Shown in pieces: positions 7,346 to 17,215 of a DNA stretch of 64,000 nt (positions are counted from its first letter, which is position 1; every line of letters starts with the position of its first letter). A model generated the notes under the pieces. The model was not told the origin of the DNA, ran no database searches, and worked only from the letters and a program-made list of their open reading frames with translations. This DNA is from Planococcus maritimus (GTDB lineage: Bacteria > Bacillota > Bacilli > Bacillales_A > Planococcaceae), in assembly GCF_001592825.1 (NCBI RefSeq), contig NZ_LTZG01000032.1, positions 204,501 through 268,500 of the forward strand, in the 5' to 3' direction. The translations under genes and the position numbers were made by a program.

Positions 7346-8438
7346 GGCGCAGCTCCCCCGCAATATAATCGGCAATCAGGCTTGGCGTTGCCGCAACCAA
7401 ATCATCCGGCACGTTTTGGCCGGTCGCGATGCGGCGAAGCGGAATCCGGTAGCGATACAATAAATTCAGGATGACGCCGGCAGAAGCCGTTTCGTCTTTT
7501 TTCGTCAGCAATAGTTCGTCAATTGACAGCGCATCGAAGTTTCCAATAATTTGAACCATATCTTCGTATTTCGCTGTTAAGCTGAGCACCAATGTTGTAT
7601 GGATGTGTTGCGTATCCGGCAGCAGTTTCTGCAGATCTTGGACATATTCAGCTTGCTGGTAATTGCGCCCCGCCGTGTCGATCAAGATGACGTCGCATGC
7701 CTTTAAGGCTTCAAGCGCGCCGGCCAATTGTTCGCGGGATTCGACCACTTCCACCGGCACATCGAGAATCTCGCCGTAAGTTTTCAATTGCGCTACGGCG
7801 GCAATGCGGTATGTATCGGCGGTGATCAATCCGACCGTTCGCTTGTGTTCAAGCAATTGTTCAGCGGCGACTTTCGCAATGGTTGTCGTCTTGCCGACAC
7901 CTGTTGGTCCGATAAAACAAGCGATCGAAGGCGAGTCGTTCTGGACAGCCTGCTGATGCTGTTCGATAAAACGGACCAACTCTGCATGGAACGCCTCTTG
8001 CACCGATTCAGCGGTGTCGGCAGTTTGCAATAGCTCAGACAGCAACTCCGTCTGTACCGCCTCATCAACGCCTTGCTTTTCGAGCAGGCGGCGCATCGGG
8101 CGTAACGGCTCAGGCAACCGGTCTTCCGGGCCTTCGTGCATCATAAGCCGTTTCAAGCTTTTCAACTCTTCCATTACTACATCGGTGTCCGGTCTTTTGG
8201 GTTCGGTTGTTTTTGGGACTTCGACAGGCTGTGATTTGGCAGCTTGAGGTTGAGGGGCTGTTTCTTCTGCTGTCTGGACCGCCGCCGTGACTTCCAGGCG
8301 CTCTTTTCGAAACAAGCCGAACAAGCCGCCCGTTTTCACTTTTTTCGTATTCAAGATGAGGGCATCGTCGCCCAAATCTCTTTTGATGAGCACCATGGCT
8401 TCAGGCATTGTAGCGACGCGATAAGTTTTTAATCTCAT
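7338..8438 (-). CDS. flhF: Flagellar biosynthesis SRP-type GTPase FlhF
   Basis: This 366-residue protein has an N-terminal B domain, a helical N domain and an SRP-type G domain. Walker A 'GPTGVGKTT' is near residues 177-185, followed by 'DTAGRNYQQ' and 'TKKDETASAG'. It recruits early flagellar components and is stimulated by FlhG in B. subtilis. The start ATG overlaps the flhA stop in an ATGA arrangement. Confidence 0.95.
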   Translation of the reverse strand: MRLKTYRVATMPEAMVLIKRDLGDDALILNTKKVKTGGLFGLFRKERLEVTAAVQTAEETAPQPQAAKSQPVEVPKTTEPKRPDTDVVMEELKSLKRLMMHEGPEDRLPEPLRPMRRLLEKQGVDEAVQTELLSELLQTADTAESVQEAFHAELVRFIEQHQQAVQNDSPSIACFIGPTGVGKTTTIAKVAAEQLLEHKRTVGLITADTYRIAAVAQLKTYGEILDVPVEVVESREQLAGALEALKACDVILIDTAGRNYQQAEYVQDLQKLLPDTQHIHTTLVLSLTAKYEDMVQIIGNFDALSIDELLLTKKDETASAGVILNLLYRYRIPLRRIATGQNVPDDLVAATPSLIADYIAGELRHA

Positions 8439-10474
8439 GGGATATTCACGACTCCAACACTTTGAATTTCGATTTCAGGTTCCAATTCGTTATAAGACAA
8501 GACCGGCAGATCCGGGGCGAACCGTTCTACGAATTGGCGCATATAAATGCGGATGGCAGGGGACGTAAGCAAGATCGGCTGAACGCCGTTTTGCTGAAGT
8601 TGGCCCGCCTGCTCTGTGATTTTCTGGAATATCGTCTGGGACGATTCCGGATCGATCGATAGGTAATTGCCTTGCTCGGAGCGGTGGACCGATTCGGCGA
8701 ATTTCTTCTCCAAGCTCGCTCCTGCGGTAATGACTTTCAAGGCTTCATTATCCGGCGCATATTGGCGCGTGATTTGTCTAGCTAGTGCCTGGCGCACGTA
8801 TTCCGTCAGCAAATCGGTGTCTTTTGTTTGCGTCGCGTAATCGGCCAAGGTTTCCAAAACGACCAGTAAATTACGAATCGATACTTTTTCCTTCAATAAT
8901 TTCATCAGCACTTTTTGGACTTCGCCGATGCTCATCAAATTGGGAATCAATTCTTCGACGACAGCCGGAGCAGAATCCCGGATGTTTTCAATCAGTGACT
9001 TCACTTCCTGGCGGCCGACGAGTTCGTGCGCATGGCGTTTAATGATTTCCGTCAAATGCGTCGACACGACAGACGGCGGATCGACGATGGCGTAACCGGC
9101 CATCTCCGCTTCTTCTTTCATGTCTTCATCGACCCATAGCGCCGGCATGCCAAACGCAGGCTCGATCGTTTCAATGCCGTAAACATTCTCATCATCGACC
9201 CCAGGGCTCATCGCGAGATAATGATCGAGCATAATATCACCGCGTGCGACCCGGTTGCCTTTGATTTTGATAACGTATTCGTTCGGCTGCAATTGGATAT
9301 TGTCGCGAATGCGGATGACCGGGACGACAATGCCCAGTTCCATCGCGCATTGGCGGCGAATCATGATGACCCTGTCCAATAAATCGCCGCCTTGGTTCTT
9401 ATCAGCGATGGGAATCAAGCCATAGCCGAATTCAAACTCAATGGCATCGACATGAAGCAAGTCCGTGACGCTTTCCGGGCTTTTCAACTCAGCTGCTTCT
9501 TTTTCGTTCGGGTCGCTGTCTTTCTCGACCGCTTCCTCAGCTTTAAGCGTCCTTCCCATTCGGAAAGCGCTGAAGGCAATGACGCCGGCGACCGGCATAA
9601 TAAGCAGCGGATTGATCGGCGTGAAAATCGCGAGCATCATCAAGGTACCGGCAACTACATAAAGCATTTTCGGGTAAGCGAACAATTGGCGTGTGACATC
9701 GGAGCCCAGGTTGCCGTCAGAGACCGCACGGGTGACGACAATCCCCATCGCCGTTGAAATCAACAGCGCAGGGATTTGGCTGACCAGCCCGTCACCGATC
9801 GATAGCAAGGTGAACAATTGCGCCGCTTCCGCGATCGGCAAACCGTGGACGATGACACCGATCATCAAGCCGCCAATGATATTGATGATGGTGATAATGA
9901 TGCCCGCGATGGCATCGCCTTTAACGAATTTACTGGCCCCGTCCATCGCGCCGTAAAAGTCCGCTTCCTGGCCGACTTTTTCGCGGCGTGTTTTCGCTTC
10001 GCGGTCCGAAATCATCCCGGCACCTAGATCCGCATCGATGCTCATTTGTTTACCGGGCATCGAATCGAGCGTGAAACGGGCGGCAACTTCTGCTACCCGC
10101 TCCGAGCCCTTCGTGATGACGAGAAATTGGATGATAACCAAAATCAAGAACACCAAAATCCCGATAATGGCACTGCCCCCGACCACGAACGAACCGAATG
10201 TTTCGATCACTTGCCCGCCGGTTTGATTGGTCAAGATCGAACGCGTTGTGGAGACGTTCAAGCCGAGACGGAACAAGGTTGTCAGCAAGAGAAGCGTCGG
10301 AAAAATCGAGAATTGCAATGGCTCTTGCGTGTTCATGGCCACTAAGATGATAGTCAGCGCCAAGCTGATATTGATCATGATTAAGATATCCAATAACAGC
10401 GGCGGCAGCGGGATAACCATCATGATGACAATCATGATCACCGATACCAATATCGCATAATCTCTAAATTTCAA
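8435..10474 (-). CDS. flhA: Flagellar type III export gate protein FlhA
   Basis: This 679-residue protein has about eight N-terminal membrane helices, the conserved cytoplasmic loop 'RFTLDSMPGKQMSIDADLGAGMI' (FHIPEP region), and a large C-terminal cytosolic domain that docks chaperone-substrate complexes. The length is normal for the family. It is separated from flhB by a 241-nt gap carrying a 116-bp palindromic repeat, unusual for this operon. Confidence 0.96.
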   Translation of the reverse strand: MKFRDYAILVSVIMIVIMMVIPLPPLLLDILIMINISLALTIILVAMNTQEPLQFSIFPTLLLLTTLFRLGLNVSTTRSILTNQTGGQVIETFGSFVVGGSAIIGILVFLILVIIQFLVITKGSERVAEVAARFTLDSMPGKQMSIDADLGAGMISDREAKTRREKVGQEADFYGAMDGASKFVKGDAIAGIIITIINIIGGLMIGVIVHGLPIAEAAQLFTLLSIGDGLVSQIPALLISTAMGIVVTRAVSDGNLGSDVTRQLFAYPKMLYVVAGTLMMLAIFTPINPLLIMPVAGVIAFSAFRMGRTLKAEEAVEKDSDPNEKEAAELKSPESVTDLLHVDAIEFEFGYGLIPIADKNQGGDLLDRVIMIRRQCAMELGIVVPVIRIRDNIQLQPNEYVIKIKGNRVARGDIMLDHYLAMSPGVDDENVYGIETIEPAFGMPALWVDEDMKEEAEMAGYAIVDPPSVVSTHLTEIIKRHAHELVGRQEVKSLIENIRDSAPAVVEELIPNLMSIGEVQKVLMKLLKEKVSIRNLLVVLETLADYATQTKDTDLLTEYVRQALARQITRQYAPDNEALKVITAGASLEKKFAESVHRSEQGNYLSIDPESSQTIFQKITEQAGQLQQNGVQPILLTSPAIRIYMRQFVERFAPDLPVLSYNELEPEIEIQSVGVVNIP

Positions 10475-10533
10475 ACTGCTTCCTCCTCTTTCGTGTTGCT
10501 GTTTAGCTATGTATGTTGAAGTTAAGTCGGGAG

Positions 10534-10649
10534 ATTCCGCAAAACAGCTGGCTTTCCGGGGGGCTCGCGCTGAACTAATTCGGGCTAGCCGCCCGAATGG
10601 ATTTCAGCACTTCACTGACCCCCCAGGAGTCTGCGCTGTTTTGCTCCAT
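10534..10649. repeat. 116-bp palindromic interspersed repeat, copy 1 (flhB-flhA gap)
   Basis: The block begins GCAAAACAGCTGGC and ends GCGCTGTTTTGC, giving inverted ends, with an inner hairpin TTCGGGC/GCCCGAA. Copy 2 at 33040-33155 has the same length and is identical over most positions. There is no ORF. It would form a strong RNA structure in the operon transcript. Confidence 0.85.
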
Positions 10650-10715
10650 ATCCTTTTATTGTAATGATTAAAAAGTGGAAAGCGTCCGCCTGCAGCGATC
10701 TCACATTGGTAAAAC

Positions 10716-11801
10716 TTATGAAAGCTTCCCTTTTAAAGCATAGATATAAGCCAGGACTTCGGCGACGGCTAGGAATAGTTCTTCCGGTACGGTGTCGCCG
10801 ATTGATACTTGCGCATAGAGCGAGCGGGCGAGCGGCTTGTTCTCCATTGTCACGATGCCGAGCTCTTTCGCTTTTTCTTTGATCTTGAGCGCCGTGAAAT
10901 CTTTCCCCATGGCGATGATTTTCGGAGCTTCCATCGTTTCGGCGTCGTACTGGATCGCGATGGCGTAATGCGTCGGGTTGGTAATGACGACATCAGCGTT
11001 CGGCAAGTCCTGAATCATGCGGTTCATGCTCATTTGGCGCTGCTTTTCCTTGATCTTTTGCTTGATCAAGGGGTCGCCTTCTGCCTTTTTGTATTCATCT
11101 TTGATGTCTTGTTTCGACATCCGGATGCCTTTTTCGAACTCGTATTTTTGGTACATATAATCGAGTGTTGATAGCGACAGCAAGATCAACGCCGCGATCA
11201 TGCCCATCTGGACGACGAGTCCGCCGACGAGGCTCAGCGAATCGCGCAGGTTTTGCCGCGATAGCGAGAAGATTTGTTCTTGCCCGGCCCATAGCACCCC
11301 GAATGCGGCACCCCCGATGATGGCAATTTTTAACAAAGACTTGGCGAGTTCCACTAAAGCGCGGACTGAAAAGATTCGTTTCGCGCCTTTGATCGGGTCG
11401 AGCCGTTCGAGCTTTGCTTTTAAAGGTTCCGCCGTAAACAGCGGTCCGACTTGCACATAATTGCCAAGAAACCCGAACACGACGCCGATGACCATGATCG
11501 GCACAATCACCAAGAACGCATCCATCGCCAATTGCTCGAACATGAGGCGGATGGTGTCTGGCGTGATTTCCCAGCTAATGTATTGGATGTAATTGATGCG
11601 GTAAATAGCGAGCAGCTGGTCTAGCATCCAATCTCCTAAAAAGCTCAGCAACAGGATACCGCCGAGCATGATGAGTGCTGCCGCGACTTCCTGGCTTTTG
11701 GCGACTTGGCCTTTCTTGCGCGATTCCTGGCGCTTTTGCGGTGTCGCTTTTTCGGTTTTTTCACCAGCAAAAAATTGCAGGTCCAATGGATAGCGTGTCA
11801 T
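10716..11801 (-). CDS. flhB: Flagellar type III export switch protein FlhB
   Basis: This 361-residue protein has four membrane helices and a cytosolic domain with the autocleavage motif NPTH at residues 275-278. FlhB cleavage switches export from hook to filament substrates in concert with FliK. The N-terminus 'LDLQFFAGEKTEKATPQKR' is typical. It lies 1 nt after the fliR stop. Confidence 0.96.
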   Translation of the reverse strand: MTRYPLDLQFFAGEKTEKATPQKRQESRKKGQVAKSQEVAAALIMLGGILLLSFLGDWMLDQLLAIYRINYIQYISWEITPDTIRLMFEQLAMDAFLVIVPIMVIGVVFGFLGNYVQVGPLFTAEPLKAKLERLDPIKGAKRIFSVRALVELAKSLLKIAIIGGAAFGVLWAGQEQIFSLSRQNLRDSLSLVGGLVVQMGMIAALILLSLSTLDYMYQKYEFEKGIRMSKQDIKDEYKKAEGDPLIKQKIKEKQRQMSMNRMIQDLPNADVVITNPTHYAIAIQYDAETMEAPKIIAMGKDFTALKIKEKAKELGIVTMENKPLARSLYAQVSIGDTVPEELFLAVAEVLAYIYALKGKLS

Positions 11802-11802
11802 C

Positions 11803-12582
11803 CTATCCGCCTCCCAATAAGCTGATTAATTCGCCCATGCTGACCATCATTTTGTCGAAAAGAATTTGCAGCAAGTAGAAGAATACCGTCATCGTCAGCA
11901 GCAACAGCACAAAGCCGACAAAAATCTTTAAGGGCAGCCCCACCGCAAAAATGTTCAATTGCGGAACGGTTTTCGCTAAGATCCCGAGCGCCACATCGAT
12001 CAAAAACAAAGACGCGACGATCGGCAGGGAAATCTGGAAGGCAATAATGAACATTTCGATAAACAAGTCGGTCATAAAACGCGCAACGGCTTCAGGAGCG
12101 ACCGACAGAAACTCTTCTGGCGGCAAGGAACGCAAGCTTTGCATCACGCCGTCGAGCATCATATGGTGGCCGTTTACGGTCAATAGGAATAATAAGGCAA
12201 GTGTGTATTTGAATTGGCCGATAATTGGTACCTGTGCGCCTGTTTGCGGATCCAGTACATTGGCAATCGCAAAGCCCATTTGAAAATCAATGAACGAACC
12301 GGCGATCTGCACCGCATACAGCAAAAGCGCAGCCGTAAAACCGAGCGCAAGCCCAACCGCAAGTTCCTTGAAGATCAATAAGGCATAGCCCCCGTCGAGC
12401 ACCAGCGCGGTTTCCGGTGACCAGGCCGCAGTCGCAATGAGTGCGAGAAAAGCGGCGATGCCGATTTTGAATTGAGTGGGCACGCCCTTCATCGCAAACA
12501 ATGGCGCAATGAGGAAAAAAGAAGTCAGGCGGATAAGCACGAGCAGGAAAAACGGCAGCAGAGTGAGAGCCTCATTCAACAT
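11803..12582 (-). CDS. fliR: Flagellar export apparatus protein FliR
   Basis: This 259-residue protein has about six membrane helices and the FliR pattern 'SFIDFQMGFAIANVLDPQTGAQVPIIGQF'. It is part of the FliPQR export gate. It sits 6 nt after fliQ in the conserved order fliP-fliQ-fliR-flhB-flhA. Confidence 0.95.
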   Translation of the reverse strand: MLNEALTLLPFFLLVLIRLTSFFLIAPLFAMKGVPTQFKIGIAAFLALIATAAWSPETALVLDGGYALLIFKELAVGLALGFTAALLLYAVQIAGSFIDFQMGFAIANVLDPQTGAQVPIIGQFKYTLALLFLLTVNGHHMMLDGVMQSLRSLPPEEFLSVAPEAVARFMTDLFIEMFIIAFQISLPIVASLFLIDVALGILAKTVPQLNIFAVGLPLKIFVGFVLLLLTMTVFFYLLQILFDKMMVSMGELISLLGGG

Positions 12583-12588
12583 CGCCGC

Positions 12589-12858
12589 TTATCCGACGAA
12601 CCGCGGCAACTGCTCGAACAAATCGCGCGTATAATCCAGGAGCATCGTCAGCATCCAGGGGCCGAAAATGACCAGAGACAAAAACACGGCCAGTATTTTT
12701 GGGATGAATGCTAGAGTTTGCTCCTGGATTTGGGTCATGGCCTGAAACACGCTGACCAATAAGCCCACTCCCAAGGCGATAAGCAAAAGCGGAGCTGAAA
12801 TGAGTATGATGAGATAAATGGATTGTTCTGCTAGTTTGATGACCATATCCGGCGTCAA
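12589..12858 (-). CDS. fliQ: Flagellar export apparatus protein FliQ
   Basis: This 89-residue protein has two membrane helices and the 'QIQEQTLAFIPKI' motif of FliQ. The open frame extends to 12915, but the TTG at 12858 (TTPDM-like start after AGAGGAAG) gives the normal 89-residue length and avoids a long overlap with fliP. Confidence 0.92.
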   Translation of the reverse strand: MTPDMVIKLAEQSIYLIILISAPLLLIALGVGLLVSVFQAMTQIQEQTLAFIPKILAVFLSLVIFGPWMLTMLLDYTRDLFEQLPRFVG

Positions 12859-12875
12859 ATAAATTCTTCCTCTCG

Positions 12876-13559
12876 CTAAAAGCTGACAAGCAGCGATTCG
12901 ATGATTAAATACCATCCATCCACCAGGACGAACAATAAAATTTTAAAAGGCAGGGAAATCATGACCGGCGGCAACATCATCATCCCCATCGCCATCAAAG
13001 TCGATGCGACGACCATATCGATGATCAAAAACGGGATGAAGATGACGAAGCCGATCTGGAACGCCGTCTTCAATTCGCTAAGTGCAAATGCCGGGACCAA
13101 GGACGTCAACGGAATGCCTTCAATGCCCTCCGGCTTTTCGAGTTCGGCGTATTTGAAGAACAACGCCAAATCTTTTTCACGCGTATGCTGGGCCATGAAT
13201 TCCTTGATCGGTAAGATAGCCGCATCAAGCGCTTCTTCTTGTTCCAACTCTTCATCCAAATATGGCTGCAAGGCCGTGTCGTTAATTTCTGTCGCAACTG
13301 GCGCCATGATGAAAAATGTTAAAAATAACGCTAAGCCGACCAATACTTGGTTAGGCGGCATCGACTGCGTGCCGAGCCCCGTCCGCACGAAGCTCAAGAC
13401 GATGATGATTCGCGTAAAGCTCGTCATCATGATCAAGATGCCCGGGGCGAGTGACAATACCGTGAGCATCAATAATAATTGCAAAGTCGTCGAAACATCA
13501 CCAGGGTCGTTATTATCGAGTGAGATGCCGGGGATGGCCAATAACAAGTCAGGAATCAT
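12876..13559 (-). CDS. fliP: Flagellar export apparatus protein FliP
   Basis: This 227-residue protein has a signal-like N-terminus and four membrane helices. The motifs '[25 protein letters not shown]' and '[13 protein letters not shown]' are typical of FliP. It forms the export gate with FliQ and FliR. The ATG overlaps the fliO stop by 4 nt. Confidence 0.95.
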   Translation of the reverse strand: MIPDLLLAIPGISLDNNDPGDVSTTLQLLLMLTVLSLAPGILIMMTSFTRIIIVLSFVRTGLGTQSMPPNQVLVGLALFLTFFIMAPVATEINDTALQPYLDEELEQEEALDAAILPIKEFMAQHTREKDLALFFKYAELEKPEGIEGIPLTSLVPAFALSELKTAFQIGFVIFIPFLIIDMVVASTLMAMGMMMLPPVMISLPFKILLFVLVDGWYLIIESLLVSF

Positions 13560-14167
13560 CGTTGGTCCTCCCCGTCATCTGCGCGTTTCTCGCCAAAAGA
13601 CAAGCGCCGCTCTTTTTGCTTCTCCAAACTGCGGTTGAAATACTGCTCGAAATTTCCAAAAGGCGCTTTTGCTTTGCCGTTATTGCCGAACAAAGCAGAG
13701 GCTGGACGTTGTTGTTCTAGATCTTGCTCTAACGCCGCAATCTCTTCAGGCTCTAAAAACTCTTTAATGAGTGTCACTTCATTGCCGACACCAATCAAAT
13801 AGAATTGGCCGCCGACTTTGACCAGTTGCAGCGATTTGTTCTGGCCGAGTGGCGAACCGCCCATCAGTTGAATCGCCCGCTGCGACTGCCCGCCTTTTTG
13901 GCGCATCGCCAAAAACTTGATGAGGCCATAGATCAAGCCCACAATCAGCAGCGTATAGAAAATCAATTGGCCGATAATCAAGCCGAAACTTTTTTCTTCG
14001 ATCTCCGGCACCGCTTCCGCCTCAGCCGGCTCACTTTCGCTTGCCGGGTCTTCTTTTAACCAATCGGCTACGTTTCCCGTCTCTGCAGACGCTACCGGTG
14101 CAGCAAGCCAAAGGGCAGCGAGCGTTATGAGTAATAAAATCCAATGTCTGTAATTCACACTTGCCAT
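13556..14167 (-). CDS. fliO: Flagellar biosynthesis protein FliO (FliZ)
   Basis: This 203-residue protein has a signal peptide (about residues 10-28), an acidic periplasm-side segment, one membrane helix (about 60-83) and a cytosolic FliO domain ('[29 protein letters not shown]'). It assists FliP assembly. In B. subtilis cheY lies between fliY and this gene; here the 16-nt gap leaves no room for it. Confidence 0.9.
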   Translation of the reverse strand: MASVNYRHWILLLITLAALWLAAPVASAETGNVADWLKEDPASESEPAEAEAVPEIEEKSFGLIIGQLIFYTLLIVGLIYGLIKFLAMRQKGGQSQRAIQLMGGSPLGQNKSLQLVKVGGQFYLIGVGNEVTLIKEFLEPEEIAALEQDLEQQRPASALFGNNGKAKAPFGNFEQYFNRSLEKQKERRLSFGEKRADDGEDQR

Positions 14168-14183
14168 ACTCCTTCGCCTTGCA

Positions 14184-15233
14184 TCAACGCAGTTTGGAAA
14201 TGCGCTCTGCCGTACTTAATATATCTGTCACACGCACGCCGAAATTTTCGTCGATGACGACGACTTCGCCAACCGCGATCAATTTATTGTTGATGAGAAT
14301 ATCCACTGGCTCTCCTGCCAGTTTATCGAGTTCGATAATCGAACCTTGTGACATTTCAAGGATGTCTTTGACCATTCGCTTCGTGCGGCCAAGTTCTACC
14401 GTCACTTGCAATGGGATGTCTAACAGCATGTCAAGGTTGTTCGGCGCCGATTGTTCAGAGGTAATATCGTCAAAGCTCGAAAATTGAACCGACTGGACAC
14501 TCGGCCCATTTGTTCCTTCTGGCTGTTGCGTTTTTTCCGGTGGTTGTTGATCGTTTGATGGCATATCCTGTCCCTCCTTTACTTCTTCTGCATGTTCATC
14601 GCAGCCTGCCAGTTTTTCGACAAGCTCTCGACAAGGCCCCGCCGGCAAATACATGCGGAATGCGACATTTTGGCGGTCGCCGACAGACAGCGTGAACAGC
14701 GCCTCCGCAAACCATTGTTCTTTCGTGAAATGGGTGAACGGAAACGTTTGCCCGGCTTCGAGAATGTCCATGCCCGATAAGGAATAACCCGCCTCTTGGC
14801 CAGTCACCATCGATAAAGCAGACGCTGAAGCAGTAAACAAGCGCGACAGCATGTCTTGAACCGCAGCGAACAAGGCTTCTTCTTCTGTTTCTCCAGTCAA
14901 CTGAGATGCCACCGCGTGAGCATCTGTTTGGTCCAACGTCACAATCTGGGGCATTTTGACAAAGCCCGTATACTCTCCAAGTGCTATATAGACCGGCGTC
15001 TCCATTTCTGAAAACAAGGCTTCTTTGCTTTTTACTGTCCAAACGGGTCCTTCGATGGCGGACGTTTCCGGAAACAGCGAATCTTGCAGCACCGCTTTGC
15101 CGCCGAACGCCGTGCAGAATAATTCTTTTAACACATCGAGTTCATGGCTGCTCAAAGCTTCAGCTGATTCGGTATGCTCCGGCTTGTTTAACAAGCCTTC
15201 CATTTCTTCTGGCGATAAACGCTCATCCTTCAT
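14184..15233 (-). CDS. fliY: Flagellar motor switch protein FliY (FliN-type C ring protein)
   Basis: This 349-residue protein has three parts: an N-terminal peptide 'LSPEEMEGLL' (residues 6-15), a CheC-like middle domain, and a FliN-type C-terminus (about 265-349). FliY normally dephosphorylates CheY-P with two ExxN active sites. Here they read E37-x2-C40 and D127-x2-S130, so both lack the Asn and the second also lacks the Glu. The CheY-P docking peptide consensus LSQxEIDALL is weakened. The protein should still build the C ring through its FliN domain. It overlaps the fliM stop by 11 nt. Confidence 0.93.
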   Translation of the reverse strand: MKDERLSPEEMEGLLNKPEHTESAEALSSHELDVLKELFCTAFGGKAVLQDSLFPETSAIEGPVWTVKSKEALFSEMETPVYIALGEYTGFVKMPQIVTLDQTDAHAVASQLTGETEEEALFAAVQDMLSRLFTASASALSMVTGQEAGYSLSGMDILEAGQTFPFTHFTKEQWFAEALFTLSVGDRQNVAFRMYLPAGPCRELVEKLAGCDEHAEEVKEGQDMPSNDQQPPEKTQQPEGTNGPSVQSVQFSSFDDITSEQSAPNNLDMLLDIPLQVTVELGRTKRMVKDILEMSQGSIIELDKLAGEPVDILINNKLIAVGEVVVIDENFGVRVTDILSTAERISKLR

Positions 15234-16167
15234 CGTAAAATTCCCCTTCCCCGCACAAGCCGGTAATTTGGACCGCTAACCGGCCTTTCGAAGTCCCAGG
15301 CTGTGCCAGGAATTTCTGCTTTTGGTCCACATACAGTTTGACCGGCGCATCCACCGATTCATTCAATCGAAGAACATCCCCTGTTTTCAAATCCAGAAAA
15401 TCCTTAATGTCGACCGTCACTTCTCCGAGAACCGCAGCGATGTCCATCTTCGTTCCGTGGAGGCGTTTTTCTAAGGCTTCCACTTCCTCGTGTTCAATCG
15501 CTTTTTTCTGGCTGGCGAGCCAATGGCGGGCCGATAGTTTCGGCAAGACATGCTCAAGCACCAAATGTGGCAAGCACAATTGGATTATTCCTTCCGTGTC
15601 GCCGATCTTAGCCACCAAATTGACGATGATGACGGTTTCGTTCGGCGAAGCCATCGGTAAAAATTGCGGATTTACTTCAACTTCTTTTAATTCTGCCGAT
15701 AATTCTATTACAGAGGTCCAAGCTTCCTGAAAGCAGCTCAATGACTGGTTGAAGATCCGGTTGATGACACTGATCTCGATTTCAGTCAAATCGCTCGACC
15801 GCTGAAGCACATTCCCTTGCCCGCCAAGCAGGCGGTCGAACATGACATAGGCCACTTCCGGCGAAAACTTCATCACCATGCTGCCTGTCAATGGTTGGGC
15901 TTCAAAGACCCCGAGAATCGACTTTTTTTCGATTTGCTGAAGAAAATCCGTATACGCGACTTGTTCCACTTTTTCCGTTGTGATTTGCACGTAGGTGCGC
16001 AGCTGCGCCGAAAAGTAAGAGGTCAATAATCGCGCGAAATTTTCATGGATACGGGACAATGTCCGGATCTGATCTTGTGAAAACCGCAAAGCTTTCTTGA
16101 AATCGTAGGTATGAATATTCTTGTTGCTCAAATCCTCCGCATCCTTTTCTGAAAAATTAGGTTCCAT
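15223..16167 (-). CDS. fliM: Flagellar motor switch protein FliM
   Basis: This 314-residue protein aligns well with FliM from 'YDFKKALRFSQDQIRTLSRIHENFARLL' onward and has the C-terminal SpoA domain. It is shorter than the roughly 332-residue B. subtilis protein because the N-terminus is cut down. The CheY-P-binding peptide LSQxEIDALL is replaced by 'FSEKDAEDLS' (residues 5-14). The ATG at 16167 has an AAGGAGAG site and directly follows swrD, so the start is well supported. Confidence 0.95.
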   Translation of the reverse strand: MEPNFSEKDAEDLSNKNIHTYDFKKALRFSQDQIRTLSRIHENFARLLTSYFSAQLRTYVQITTEKVEQVAYTDFLQQIEKKSILGVFEAQPLTGSMVMKFSPEVAYVMFDRLLGGQGNVLQRSSDLTEIEISVINRIFNQSLSCFQEAWTSVIELSAELKEVEVNPQFLPMASPNETVIIVNLVAKIGDTEGIIQLCLPHLVLEHVLPKLSARHWLASQKKAIEHEEVEALEKRLHGTKMDIAAVLGEVTVDIKDFLDLKTGDVLRLNESVDAPVKLYVDQKQKFLAQPGTSKGRLAVQITGLCGEGEFYDEG

Positions 16168-16178
16168 GCTGACTCTCC

Positions 16179-16394
16179 TTACTCTTCCATAGGTGCGTCG
16201 TGCAATTTCGGAAGGATGTTGATGTCCCGGTAGTAGGCCGTCACTTGGCCGATCACCGTTTGCACCGGCTCCAGTACATGGACTTTCCTTCCGGTCGTCA
16301 ATGTAATGACCGTATCCGGCATCGCTTCAATCCGTTCGATATAGACCGCATTCAAGACGATTTCAGAACGGTTCAGCCTCGTTAAGCGAATCAT
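16179..16394 (-). CDS. swrD: SwrD/FlbD family protein
   Basis: This 71-residue protein starts 'MIRLTRLNRSEIVLNAVYIERIE', typical of FlbD/YlzI. In B. subtilis SwrD raises flagellar power for swarming by acting with the stators. It lies between flgE and fliM. In B. subtilis fliL follows it; here fliL has moved next to motB. Confidence 0.88.
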   Translation of the reverse strand: MIRLTRLNRSEIVLNAVYIERIEAMPDTVITLTTGRKVHVLEPVQTVIGQVTAYYRDINILPKLHDAPMEE

Positions 16395-16422
16395 AAAGCT
16401 TCACCCCGCCCAGCCAGTATTA

Positions 16423-17184
16423 TCATCGTTTCAAGTTCACGACTTCTTGTAGCAATTCATCTGAAGTGGTGATGGTCCGTGAATTTGCTTGGAAGCCGCG
16501 CTGGGCGATGATCATTTCCGTAAACTCTTCCGTAAGGTCAACGTTGGACATTTCGAGTAAGCCGGAGCCGATTTGGGAATTGATTGTTCCTGCATCTGAA
16601 ATATCGCCGTTTGCGATCGCTTCTTGGTTTCCTAGTTTATACATCGAACCGCCGACCTTTTCGAGGCTTGCCGGGTTGTCGATATCAAACATGCCGATTT
16701 GTATTGTCGGGCCGTTTTCTTGCTGGATATTGCCGAGGCGGTCGATGCTGAAATTGCTGCCTTGGTCGATTTGGATCGGGTTTCCTGCTGTATCAAGTAC
16801 GTTATAGCCTTGCGCGGTTATCAATAAGCCAGTTTCGTCCAAAGTGAAACTCCCAGCCCGCGTCAGGTATCGTTCGTTGGCATCTTCCGGCGATTGTACA
16901 ACGAAAAATCCATCGCCCATAATCGTCAAATCTGTTGCTACCCCAGTCGAAATCGCAGATCCTGGGCTGTGGTTGATATTGAGAGAAGCGGCGCTAGAGC
17001 CAAGACCGACCTGCATCGGGTTTGCCCCGCTTGTTGAGACCGTTTGGCTGAGTAAATCCTGAAACTGGATCGAGCTTTTCTTGAATCCGATCGTGTTGAC
17101 GTTGGAAATATTGTTCCCGATTACATCCAATTTCACCTGGAAGTTTTTCATGCCGGCTACCCCTGAGTACATAGAACGCAACAT
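16423..17184 (-). CDS. flgE: Flagellar hook protein FlgE
   Basis: This 253-residue protein has the N-terminal 'MLRSMYSGVAGMKNFQVKLDVIGNNISNVNTIGFKK' motif and C-terminal 'VDLTEEFTEMIIAQRGFQANSRTI' of rod/hook proteins. Its position after flgD marks it as the hook protein. The short length is normal for Bacillus-type hooks. FlgG is the alternative name used in older annotations. Confidence 0.9.
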   Translation of the reverse strand: MLRSMYSGVAGMKNFQVKLDVIGNNISNVNTIGFKKSSIQFQDLLSQTVSTSGANPMQVGLGSSAASLNINHSPGSAISTGVATDLTIMGDGFFVVQSPEDANERYLTRAGSFTLDETGLLITAQGYNVLDTAGNPIQIDQGSNFSIDRLGNIQQENGPTIQIGMFDIDNPASLEKVGGSMYKLGNQEAIANGDISDAGTINSQIGSGLLEMSNVDLTEEFTEMIIAQRGFQANSRTITTSDELLQEVVNLKR

Positions 17185-17215
17185 TTGTCATTTCCCCTTT
17201 CAGCTGGCTGCAAGT

